This document shows, one piece after another, positions 55,754-64,000 of a DNA stretch of 64,000 bases. Source of the DNA: Gottfriedia acidiceleris (lineage in GTDB: Bacteria > Bacillota > Bacilli > Bacillales > Bacillaceae_G); contig NZ_CP096034.1 in NCBI RefSeq assembly GCF_023115465.1, positions 186,001 to 250,000 on the forward strand, in the 5' to 3' direction. Numbering within the stretch: the stretch's first letter is position 1; each line of letters opens with the position of its first letter. The notes below the pieces were generated by a model. The model was not told where the DNA came from and ran no database searches. It worked only from the letters and a program-made list of their open reading frames with translations. Made by a program: the position numbers and the translations under genes.

Positions 55754-56104
55754 TTGATAGTAAAACGTGGCGACGTATATTTTGCAGACCTTTCCCCTGT
55801 AGTTGGCTCAGAACAAGGTGGAGTTCGTCCGGTTCTCATAATACAAAATGATATCGGTAATCGTTTTAGTCCTACCGTTATAGTCGCTGCGATTACAGCA
55901 CAAATCCAAAAAGCAAAGCTTCCAACACATGTTGAAATCGATGCTAAAAAATATGGATTTGAACGTGATTCGGTTATACTACTAGAACAAATTCGAACGA
56001 TTGACAAACAACGATTAACCGATAAGATAACACATCTTGATGATGAGATGATGGATCAGGTTGACGAAGCGTTGCAAATCAGTTTAGGACTTGTTGATTT
56101 TTAA
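55754..56104 (+). CDS. ndoA: mRNA interferase EndoA (MazF)
   Basis: 116 aa, TTG start after GGGGGG. Typical [29 protein letters not shown] in segments; active-site Arg (GVRPV) and Thr (VIVAAIT) present. Cleaves mRNA at UACAU in relatives. B. subtilis has the rsbR-rsbX stressosome genes next; here tex follows directly. Confidence 0.96.
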   Translation: MIVKRGDVYFADLSPVVGSEQGGVRPVLIIQNDIGNRFSPTVIVAAITAQIQKAKLPTHVEIDAKKYGFERDSVILLEQIRTIDKQRLTDKITHLDDEMMDQVDEALQISLGLVDF

Positions 56105-56153
56105 AGTTGCTTTTATAGCAGCTTTACCTACATAGATTATAATAAATTGTTTT

Positions 56154-56184
56154 GTAACCCTTTCGTCTTGAAAGGGTTATTTTA
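56154..56184 (+). terminator. terminator after ndoA
   Basis: TAACCCTTTC / GAAAGGGTTA, then TTTT. Confidence 0.75.
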
Positions 56185-56221
56185 GGTCCTTTGAAACTAC
56201 CAAAAATTGGAGGCGTTATTT

Positions 56222-58420
56222 TTGTCACAACAATTGATTAATAAAATTGCATCTGATTTATCGATTACTTCAAAACAAGTAGCTACCGTAATTGAATTAA
56301 AGGAAGAAGGAAATACGATTCCCTTTATTGCCAGGTATCGAAAAGAAAAAACGGGTTCTCTTGATGAGGTCCAAATTCATTCCATTTTAGAAAAATATGA
56401 GTATGCTGTAAATCTTCAAACGAGAAAAGATGAAGTAATCCGTTTAATTGAGGAAAAAGGAAAACTGACTGATGACTTACGTAAAAGTATTATTTTAGCG
56501 AAAAAGTTACAAGAAGTTGAAGATTTATACCGACCATATAAAGAAAAAAGAAGAACTCGCGCTACAGTTGCAAAAGATAAAGGGTTAGAGCCTTTTGCAG
56601 AATGGTTATTTTCAATGCCAAATGAAGGTTCACTTGCGGATGAAGCGCTAAAATACATAAATGTTGAACTAGAAGTGAATACAGTCGATGAAGTTATTCA
56701 AGGTGGAAAAGATATTATTGCGGAATGGATTGCAGACGATGCTGCTTATCGTAAGTGGATTCGTGAAGTTACCTTCAAAAAAGGAACGATTGACAGTACG
56801 GTAAAAGATTCCGAAAAAGACGAGAAAAAAGTATACGAAATGTATTATGAGTACTCTGAACCAATTTCAAAGATTGTTCCACATAGAATACTAGCAATGA
56901 ATCGTGCTGAAAAAGAAGATATTTTAAAGGTTGCAATTCAATCTCCTTATGATGAGATTATTTTTTATTTAGAAAAAAGAGTAATTACAAAGGACACTTT
57001 TGTACGACCAATCTTAATGGAAGTCGTTGAAGATGCGTATAAAAGATTAATTCAGCCTTCAATTGAAAGAGAGATTCGTAAAGAATTATCCGAAAAAGCT
57101 GATTCACACGCGATTACTATTTTCTCAGAAAACTTGCGTTCATTATTACTGCAACCACCATTAAAAGGGAAAATCGTGCTAGGAGTAGACCCTGCATTTC
57201 GTACTGGTTGTAAATTAGCAGTAGTAGACGAGACGGGCAAAGTACTCAAAATAGATGTGATTTACCCTCATCCTTTTAAAGGAGAAAGGGAAGAGGTTCA
57301 AAGAAATAAAAGAGAACAAGCAGTTACAAAAATTAAAGATATTCTTATAAAATATAAAATAGAAATGATCGCAATTGGAAATGGTACAGCTTCGAGAGAA
57401 ACAGAGCTGTTTATATCTGGAATTTTAAAAGAAATGAAAAATAATACTTATTATGTAATCGTAAATGAAGCTGGCGCAAGTGTTTATTCAGCATCTGAGC
57501 TAGCAAGAGAAGAGTTCCCTGATTTCCAAGTAGAAGAACGAAGTGCAGTATCTATTGCAAGACGACTACAAGATCCGTTAGCAGAACTAGTAAAAATTGA
57601 TCCGAAATCTGTTGGGGTAGGATTATATCAACACGATGTATCTCAAAAGAGCTTAAATGAATCATTATCATTTGTTGTTGAAACTTCTGTTAACCAAGTT
57701 GGTGTAAATGTAAACACAGCATCAGTTTCATTACTTCAATACGTATCGGGCTTGTCCAAAACAGTAGCGAAAAATATTGTTAATTACCGTGACGAAAAAG
57801 GGAAAATTACAAACCGAAAAGAGCTTAAAACAATACCTAGATTAGGCGCAAAAACGTATGAGCAATGTATTGGATTTTTACGTGTTCTAGAAGGAGATGA
57901 GCCTTTAGACCGTACAAGTATTCACCCGGAGAGCTACGTACAAGTAAAAAAATTATTAAAGCAATTAAATTTCTCAACTAGTCAAATTGGTTCAAATGAA
58001 TTGAAAGAACAGCTAAAAACGATTAATTTAAAAGAAGTATCAGAGCAACTTGATATTGGTGAAATTACGCTAAAAGATATTTTAGCATCATTAATGCAAC
58101 CTGAAAGAGATTTACGAGATGAATTAGCAGCACCAATCCTTCGCCAAGATGTTCTTCAAATTGAAGACCTAAAAATAGGGATGGAGCTTGAAGGAACAGT
58201 AAGAAACGTAGTCGATTTTGGTGCATTTGTTGATATTGGACTAAAGAACGATGGTCTTGTTCATATCTCTAGAATGAGTAGCAAATTTATTAAGCATCCG
58301 CTTGATGTTGTATCGGTTGGTCAAGTAGTAAAAGTATGGATTGCTGATGTAGACCAAAAGAAACAAAGAGTAGGTTTATCTATGCTACCAATTGAATCGA
58401 AAGAAATCGTCAAAGCTTAA
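56222..58420 (+). CDS. tex: Tex-family RNA-binding transcription accessory protein
   Basis: 732 aa. N-terminal helical Tex domain, YqgF/RNase H-like domain (GVDPAFRTGCKLAVVDETGK), tandem helix-hairpin-helix (NVNTASVSLLQYVSGLS and TIPRLGAKTYEQCIGFLR), and a C-terminal S1 domain (GMELEGTVRNVVDFGAFVDIG). Start TTG 56222, 8 nt after GGAGG; the TTG at 56207 overlaps that site. Corresponds to B. subtilis YdcI. Its last 11 bp overlap cmpA on the opposite strand. Confidence 0.93.
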   Translation: MSQQLINKIASDLSITSKQVATVIELKEEGNTIPFIARYRKEKTGSLDEVQIHSILEKYEYAVNLQTRKDEVIRLIEEKGKLTDDLRKSIILAKKLQEVEDLYRPYKEKRRTRATVAKDKGLEPFAEWLFSMPNEGSLADEALKYINVELEVNTVDEVIQGGKDIIAEWIADDAAYRKWIREVTFKKGTIDSTVKDSEKDEKKVYEMYYEYSEPISKIVPHRILAMNRAEKEDILKVAIQSPYDEIIFYLEKRVITKDTFVRPILMEVVEDAYKRLIQPSIEREIRKELSEKADSHAITIFSENLRSLLLQPPLKGKIVLGVDPAFRTGCKLAVVDETGKVLKIDVIYPHPFKGEREEVQRNKREQAVTKIKDILIKYKIEMIAIGNGTASRETELFISGILKEMKNNTYYVIVNEAGASVYSASELAREEFPDFQVEERSAVSIARRLQDPLAELVKIDPKSVGVGLYQHDVSQKSLNESLSFVVETSVNQVGVNVNTASVSLLQYVSGLSKTVAKNIVNYRDEKGKITNRKELKTIPRLGAKTYEQCIGFLRVLEGDEPLDRTSIHPESYVQVKKLLKQLNFSTSQIGSNELKEQLKTINLKEVSEQLDIGEITLKDILASLMQPERDLRDELAAPILRQDVLQIEDLKIGMELEGTVRNVVDFGAFVDIGLKNDGLVHISRMSSKFIKHPLDVVSVGQVVKVWIADVDQKKQRVGLSMLPIESKEIVKA

Positions 58421-58526
58421 TTTTTTGATAATAAAACCAACATTGATTCAATAATTTAATTTGATAACGGTTTTTTTCATAAAACGCTTTTTGCATTTGA
58501 GATTTAAGCCAACTAGGCATTACCAT
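58410..58526 (-). CDS. cmpA: cortex morphogenetic protein CmpA, 38 aa
   Basis: ATG 58526, 7 nt after GGAGG (minus strand). The product starts MVMPSWLKSQMQKAF and continues KNRYQIKLLNQCWFYY, matching the small CmpA protein of Bacillus, which lies at this same place between tex and ydcK. CmpA acts with ClpXP to degrade SpoIVA in spores with faulty coats. An ATG two codons in (MPSW) is the start used in B. subtilis, but spacing favours the first here. Convergent with tex, overlapping by 11 bp. Confidence 0.88.
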   Translation of the reverse strand: MVMPSWLKSQMQKAFYEKNRYQIKLLNQCWFYYQKIKL

Positions 58527-58822
58527 GATAAAACCTCCAACTTAAAAATCTTCGCCCATCTTTTTTTGAGGATGGGCGATGAAATAAATGAGTGAGGGGT
58601 AACCTTCCGATACATTGTATAAAAAGGATAACTGAATTGTTCATTTTAATAGTAATAATTACGCCGTTGTAGAGAGATTTACTAAGAGCAGCCCATTTAG
58701 CATAAATCGTACTAATAAGATCTTTTGAAATTCTCATTTGTAAGTTTAATGTATGCGCATACCCAAGAATTTGTGAGTTGTTCAGTTAGAATAAAGAAGA
58801 AAAAAAGGATGTCGATTCATAA

Positions 58823-59275
58823 ATGGATAATGAGGAGATACAAAAACTGGTTGAAGAACTATCAATCACTTATTTCGATCGACCATTTCTCCACCAAGCT
58901 TCTTTCAATACTAGATTGAGGACAACTGGTGGTAGGTACTTATTAAAAACAAGTAATATCGAATTAAATAAGTTTTATTATGAAGAACACGGAATTGAAG
59001 AGTTAAAGGGGATCATATTACACGAGCTATGTCATTATCATCTTCATATTATGAAGAAAGGCTATAAGCATGAAGATAGAGATTTTAAAGAGCTATTAAA
59101 AAAGGTAGGTGCTCCTAGGTATTGTAAACCACTAAACTCAATAAAAAAAAGAACGCATTCTTATAAGTATAAATATAGATGTTCAGTATGTGGGCAAGCT
59201 TTCTTAAGAAAAAGAAAAGTGGACATAAGCCGCTATGTATGTGGATTATGCAAAAGTCCATTAAAACTATTATAA
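58823..59275 (+). CDS. SprT-like zinc metalloprotein (YdcK-like)
   Basis: 150 aa. The HExxH motif HELCHYHLH is near residues 71-79 and a C-terminal four-Cys zinc ribbon (CSVCGQAF...CGLCKSPL) is intact. SprT-family proteins relate to the protease Spartan; the bacterial role is unclear. Position beside cmpA and before tRNAs matches B. subtilis ydcK. The ribosome site is weak (AAAGGATG, 13 nt upstream). Confidence 0.88.
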   Translation: MDNEEIQKLVEELSITYFDRPFLHQASFNTRLRTTGGRYLLKTSNIELNKFYYEEHGIEELKGIILHELCHYHLHIMKKGYKHEDRDFKELLKKVGAPRYCKPLNSIKKRTHSYKYKYRCSVCGQAFLRKRKVDISRYVCGLCKSPLKLL

Positions 59276-59281
59276 ATAGTG

Positions 59282-59310
59282 TTGACATCTAATATGTATT
59301 TAGTTTATAT
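59282..59310 (+). promoter_or_regulatory. promoter of the tRNA cluster
   Basis: -35 TTGACA (59282-59287), 17 bp, -10 TTATAT (59305-59310), 48 bp before tRNA-Asn. Confidence 0.65.
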
Positions 59311-59358
59311 TAATACTTGTCATCACGTTTCAGTACTTGATGAAAAGATTAGTATTTT

Positions 59359-59433
59359 TCCGCAGTAGCTCAGTGGTAGAGCACTCGGCTGTTAACCGAG
59401 TGGTCGTAGGTTCGAACCCTACCTGCGGAGCCA
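59359..59433 (+). tRNA. tRNA-Asn (GTT)
   Basis: Full cloverleaf; acceptor TCCGCAG/CTGCGGA, anticodon loop CTGTTAA, GTTCGAACC T-loop, encoded CCA. Confidence 0.97.
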
Positions 59434-59440
59434 TTATTAT

Positions 59441-59531
59441 AGAGAAGTACCCAAGTGGCTCAAGGGGCGCCCCTGCTAAGGGTGTAGATCGTTTACGCGG
59501 TGCGAGGGTTCGAATCCCTTCTTCTCTGCCA
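59441..59531 (+). tRNA. tRNA-Ser (GCT)
   Basis: Acceptor AGAGAAG/CTTCTCT, anticodon GCT (CCTGCTAAGG), long variable arm typical of Ser, encoded CCA. Confidence 0.96.
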
Positions 59532-59538
59532 TACATAA

Positions 59539-59613
59539 GGCCCGTTGGTCAAGCGGTTAAGACACCGCCCTTTCACGGCGGTAACACGGGTTCGAGTCCC
59601 GTACGGGTCACCA
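59539..59613 (+). tRNA. tRNA-Glu (TTC)
   Basis: Acceptor GGCCCGT/ACGGGTC, anticodon loop CTTTCAC, T-loop GTTCGAGTC, encoded CCA. Confidence 0.97.
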
Positions 59614-59622
59614 TTTTAACCT

Positions 59623-59698
59623 GGAGGATTAGCTCAGCTGGGAGAGCACCTGCCTTACAAGCAGGGGGTCGGCGGTTCGAGCCCGTCATCCTCCACCA
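59623..59698 (+). tRNA. tRNA-Val (TAC)
   Basis: Acceptor GGAGGAT/ATCCTCC, anticodon loop CTTACAA, encoded CCA. Confidence 0.97.
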
Positions 59699-59710
59699 TT
59701 AACTACATAT

Positions 59711-59786
59711 GGTCCCGTGGTGTAGCGGTTAACATGCCTGCCTGTCACGCAGGAGATCGCCGGTTCGATCCCGGTCGGGACCGCCA
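59711..59786 (+). tRNA. tRNA-Asp (GTC)
   Basis: Acceptor GGTCCCG/CGGGACC, anticodon loop CTGTCAC, encoded CCA. Confidence 0.97.
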
Positions 59787-59790
59787 TTAA

Positions 59791-59816
59791 TTACTACAAA
59801 TTGTAGTATTTTTTTC
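59791..59816 (+). terminator. terminator after the first five tRNAs
   Basis: ACTACAA / TTGTAGT, then T7. Confidence 0.8.
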
Positions 59817-59869
59817 TTTATTTGGAGAAAAATAGTAAGAGTGGATGTTTGGAGTTAGTGCTGAAATAT

Positions 59870-60569
59870 CAGATTGTTTTTTATTTTGAGAAGTAAATTC
59901 GAGAGGTAGAACAATACAACATAAAAAACCCTGCGGTGCAGGTTCATTAAGTTAATTCGTATTCTACAATAAGAAGAATATTGAAATGTCGGATTGTTTT
60001 TATCTTGAGGAGCTGATTCGAGAGATAGGGCAATACAACATAAAAAAAATCCTGCGGTGGAACTTCATGAAAGTTACTCGTCTTTAGGTAAAGATGAATT
60101 CCAAAATTGTCGGATTGTTTTTTATCTTGAGGAGCTGATTCGAGAGATAGGGCAATACAACATAAAAAAAATCCTGCGGTGGAACTTCATGAAAGTTACT
60201 CGTCTTTAGGTAAAGATGAATTCCAAAATTGTCGGATTGTTTTTTATCTTGAGGAGTAAATTCGAGAGGTAAAAGCAATCAACATAAAAAAAAATCCTGC
60301 GGTGCAGGTTCATGAAGTTAATTCGAAGGAGTCAGTTCATGATGCTAAATCAATGGGCTATAGCCAAGCGGTAAGGCAACGGATTTTGATTCCGTCATGC
60401 CCTGGTTCGAATCCAGGTAGCCCAGCCATTTGTTTTTTGTAAGGATGTCGGATTGTTTTTTATCTTGAGGAGTAATTCGAGAGGTATTAACAATACAACA
60501 TAAAAAAAAATCCTGCGGTGCGGGTTCACGAAGGTTATTCTAAGAAGTAGATTCGTGATGATAATTCAT
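59870..60569. repeat. five ~121-bp spacer repeats around tRNA-Gln genes
   Basis: Copies start at C[AG]GATTGTTTTT: 59870-59989, 59990-60110, 60111-60232, 60233-60353 and 60449-60569. Copies 2 and 3 are almost identical. Copies 4 and 5 each run straight into a tRNA-Gln gene. Each copy has GAG(G/A)AG near its start, AACATAAAAAA, and CCTGCGGT. In copies 1, 4 and 5 the last forms CCTGC-ggt-GCAGG (or GCGGG), which on the minus strand is a hairpin followed by T6-T8. Copies 2 and 3 have lost the 3' arm. No ORF. Confidence 0.9.
60354..60428 (+). tRNA. tRNA-Gln (TTG), copy 1
   Basis: Acceptor TGGGCTA/TAGCCCA, anticodon loop TTTTGAT, encoded CCA. Same sequence as copy 2. Confidence 0.97.
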
Positions 60570-60644
60570 TGGGCTATAGCCAAGCGGTAAGGCAACGGAT
60601 TTTGATTCCGTCATGCCCTGGTTCGAATCCAGGTAGCCCAGCCA
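60570..60644 (+). tRNA. tRNA-Gln (TTG), copy 2
   Basis: Identical to the copy 216 bp upstream, including the spacer layout, so it arose by tandem duplication of spacer plus tRNA. Confidence 0.97.
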
Positions 60645-60767
60645 TTTTAGTTTTTTATTAATATGTTTAAGGTAAGGGGAATTGTTTTTATCTTAGACGC
60701 GATCGTGTAGACAGTAAGTTGGTTTAAAGATATATTGTATTTAGTTATAATTACTTTTAATTATTAC

Positions 60768-60840
60768 GAGCCATTAGCTCAGTAGGTAGAGCATCTGACT
60801 TTTAATCAGAGGGTCGAAGGTTCGAATCCTTCATGGCTCA
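60768..60840 (+). tRNA. tRNA-Lys (TTT)
   Basis: Acceptor GAGCCAT/ATGGCTC, anticodon loop CTTTTAA. CCA is not encoded. Confidence 0.96.
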
Positions 60841-60853
60841 CTTTTGTTTATTC

Positions 60854-60936
<83 letters not shown>

Positions 60937-60956
60937 TCAAATTATATATATAGTAA

Positions 60957-60990
60957 CAAGGCTTCTACGTAATGTAGAGGCCTTTTTTGT
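60957..60990 (+). terminator. terminator of the tRNA cluster
   Basis: AAGGCTTCTAC / GTAGAGGCCTT, then T6. Confidence 0.85.
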
Positions 60991-61082
60991 GTTTAAAAAT
61001 TGGCTTACTTTTATAGACTGGTTGGTCACGGTACTAGACTTTGTAGGAATTAAAATCGAATATTAAAAATTTTTAAAATTTA

Positions 61083-61127
61083 TTGTATTTTATGTTATTC
61101 TTGATTATAATACAAAGCATAACAAAT
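61083..61127 (+). promoter_or_regulatory. frlC-frlA promoter/operator
   Basis: -35 TTGTAT (61083-61088), 17 bp, -10 TATAAT (61106-61111). The -10 is bracketed by TTATGTTAT (61090-61098) and ATAACAAAT (61119-61127), exactly 20 bp apart. Same layout as upstream of frlB. Confidence 0.65.
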
Positions 61128-61157
61128 CAAATGACTTTAAGAAAAAGGGGGTAATCA

Positions 61158-61979
61158 ATTAAAATAGCAGGGATGAATATTACGTTCAAGCATTATCCTA
61201 TCCAATATTTTTTGGATTGTATGGATCAATTAGGTATCAGTAGCATTGAATTATGGGCTGGTGAACCACATCTCTATGTTTATAGAAACTTGCTTTGCAA
61301 TTTGAGGGAGATAAAGAAAGAAATTAAAGCTAGAAGTATGGAAATAGTCTGCTATACTCCAGAACAATGCATTTATCCTTACAATCTTGCTGCTTCAGAT
61401 CCGGATTGGAGACAAACGAGTATTGATTATTTTATTGAAAATATTCACTCTGCTGTGGAATTGGAGACGGATAAGATGCTAATTACTTCAGGGATAGGTG
61501 ATTTTTCTCTAACAAAAGAAGAATCGTGGAAATATGCAAGTGAATCAATCTATCAAATTACAAAGGTGGCGGAGCACGAGGGTATCACTCTTGCACTAGA
61601 ACCATTAACAAAATTTGAATCTAATTTAATTATTAATACGCGGGGATTAAAGAGAATGATTGAAGAAATAAAGTCCCCTTTTTTAAAAGGGATGATTGAT
61701 ACCGTTGCAATGAACCTGGCGGGTGAAACACCAGATGATTATTTTTTATTGCTTCCTGAGTTATGTCATTTTCATCTAGTAGATGGTGATCGCAAGACAG
61801 ATTCCCATCTTGCTTTAGATGATGGTAATTTACAATGGAGAGAATATGTAAAAAGCATGCAAAAGCACCAATACGATGGGGCATGCACTCTTGAAATTAT
61901 GGGGTCAACTTATTATCAAAATCCATTAGATGCTTTTAAAAAATCCTTAGTGAAACTAAATGAATTAGGAATTGTATAA
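61158..61979 (+). CDS. frlC: fructoselysine 3-epimerase (FrlC), sugar isomerase/epimerase family
   Basis: TIM-barrel epimerase interconverting fructoselysine and psicoselysine. Matches E. coli FrlC at SSIELWAGEPH, CYTPEQCIYPYN and LALEPLTKFESN; metal ligands Glu/Asp/His at LEPLT, MIDT and HFHLVDGD. The start is doubtful: the first ATG is 61173 (268 aa) with GGG directly against it. ATT 61158, 6 nt after GGGGG and in frame, would give MKIAGMNITFKHY (273 aa), the usual style of N-terminus. I favour ATT but cannot prove it. Followed by frlA. Confidence 0.8.
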   Translation: MKIAGMNITFKHYPIQYFLDCMDQLGISSIELWAGEPHLYVYRNLLCNLREIKKEIKARSMEIVCYTPEQCIYPYNLAASDPDWRQTSIDYFIENIHSAVELETDKMLITSGIGDFSLTKEESWKYASESIYQITKVAEHEGITLALEPLTKFESNLIINTRGLKRMIEEIKSPFLKGMIDTVAMNLAGETPDDYFLLLPELCHFHLVDGDRKTDSHLALDDGNLQWREYVKSMQKHQYDGACTLEIMGSTYYQNPLDAFKKSLVKLNELGIV

Positions 61980-61984
61980 TCTAA

Positions 61985-63402
<1,418 letters not shown>

Positions 63403-63411
63403 AAAAAGCGA

Positions 63412-63456
63412 TTGCTTTATTTGTTATAGTTAATTATAATACAAGACATAACAAAT
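63412..63456 (+). promoter_or_regulatory. frlB promoter/operator
   Basis: -35 TTGCTT (63412-63417), 17 bp, -10 TATAAT (63435-63440). Perfect 9-bp inverted repeat ATTTGTTAT (63419-63427) / ATAACAAAT (63448-63456), 20 bp apart, around the -10. Confidence 0.65.
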
Positions 63457-63477
63457 ATGTTTTAGGGGGATCTCACC

Positions 63478-64000
63478 ATGTTAAAATTTGATGAAGCGTT
63501 ATTTTTAAAACTTGTTGAAGAAGAAGGACTTGCATTTAGAAGTAAAATTGAGGATATCGTCGATTCAATCTGTCAAAAAGGTTACAGCAATCTTTTCCTT
63601 ATTGGTGCTGGCGGAACTATTGCAATGATGTATCCTTATAAATATATTATAGAATCAAACTCAACGATCAATGTACATGCCGAAATCGCAGCCGAGTTTA
63701 TGGTCATGAACAATAAGCATTTTACAAAGAATTCCGTATGTATTTTCACCTCAGTTTCAGGGACAACACAAGAAACTGTTGCAGCGGCAGAGTTTTGTAA
63801 AGAAAGAGGGGCTACTACAATTGCTTTAGTAGCGGAGCCGAATACTCCATTAACACAAGTAGTAGAATACTGTATTACAACTCGCTCGGAAAAACATTCC
63901 TTTGATACATTCTTTATGCTGCTGTACATGGTAGTATTTCGCTTCATGTATAATAACAATGAATTTCCACAATATGAACAGTTCACAAAAGAAGTTTCCT
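63478..64000 (+). CDS. frlB: fructoselysine-6-phosphate deglycase-like SIS protein (FrlB), cut by window end
   Basis: The first 174 residues are visible and the frame is open to base 64000. SIS domain: NLFLIGAGGTIAMMYPYKYIIES, then VCIFTSVSGTTQETVAAAEFCKERGATTIAL. In the frl pathway FrlB splits fructoselysine-6-phosphate to glucose-6-phosphate and lysine. Neighbours frlC and frlA support the name. A kinase (frlD) and regulator (frlR) would be expected beyond the window. AGGGGGAT before the ATG. Confidence 0.8.
   Translation, partial: MLKFDEALFLKLVEEEGLAFRSKIEDIVDSICQKGYSNLFLIGAGGTIAMMYPYKYIIESNSTINVHAEIAAEFMVMNNKHFTKNSVCIFTSVSGTTQETVAAAEFCKERGATTIALVAEPNTPLTQVVEYCITTRSEKHSFDTFFMLLYMVVFRFMYNNNEFPQYEQFTKEVS

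Noticed and set aside
58513-58737. 74-aa minus-strand ORF
   Set aside because: It overlaps cmpA in another frame, covers its leader and has no ribosome site or recognisable content.
59330-59702. ORFs of 68 and 121 aa on both strands
   Set aside because: They are translations across tRNA genes.
60084-60278. 64-aa minus-strand ORF
   Set aside because: It is made of two copies of the tRNA spacer repeat and has no independent support.
59870-60569. CRISPR array or rRNA remnants
   Set aside because: The units are ~121 bp, contiguous and interleaved with tRNA genes; there are no short palindromic repeats with unique spacers and no cas genes.

Overview
The window reads as chromosomal DNA from a low-GC, spore-forming Bacillaceae (Bacillus/Gottfriedia-like; genus not provable from sequence alone). 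Reasons: AT-rich sequence, strong AGGAGG-type ribosome sites, many TTG starts, and gene order shared with Bacillus subtilis (cshA, acpS, ydcC, alr, ndoAI, ndoA, tex, cmpA, sprT-like, tRNAs). The cortex gene cmpA and the GerS/YdcC-type lipoprotein point to sporulation.

Region 1 (1-22281) is glmS followed by a complete 20.3-kb Tn7-like transposon (2003-22276). It lies 24 bp past the glmS stop, has matching TGTTAA...TTAACA ends and is flanked by a perfect 5-bp duplication, CTGAT. Its tnsABCD genes lie at the end far from glmS and no tnsE is present. The cargo is a defence island. (a) A type I restriction-modification operon has an extra first gene that fuses a methylase-like domain lacking the catalytic motif to a target-recognition domain, followed by hsdM, hsdS and hsdR. 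(b) A CBASS operon of the type IV kind encodes a SLATT two-helix membrane effector, a QueC-like enzyme, a TGT-like enzyme, a CD-NTase whose N-terminus is Met-Gly-Gly-Ser-Gly-Gly, a PD-(D/E)XK-like protein and a 156-aa unknown. Two related micro-ORFs (31 and 32 aa), each with its own terminator, sit just inside the glmS-proximal end and just outside the far end.

Region 2 (22.4-39.4 kb) is ordinary chromosome: a PspA/LiaH operon with an OmpR-type two-component system, mgsA, copC-copD, an alkaline phosphatase, a HxlR regulator divergent from an MFS pump and aldo-keto reductase (like ytcD-ytbDE), membrane proteins, and a cation-diffusion facilitator preceded by a leader-peptide/terminator arrangement.

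Region 3 (39.5-59.3 kb) covers wall and housekeeping genes: lysine riboswitch-lysA, a CwlO-like endopeptidase, mscL, msrAB, ddl-murF, cshA, uvsE, acpS, ydcC, alr, the ndoAI-ndoA toxin-antitoxin pair, tex, a newly located 38-aa cmpA, and a SprT-like gene.

Region 4 (59.3-64 kb) is a tRNA cluster (Asn, Ser, Glu, Val, Asp, Gln, Gln, Lys, Leu) with ~121-bp spacer repeats. It is followed by a fructoselysine (frl) locus, frlC-frlA and a truncated frlB, with two promoters of identical architecture.
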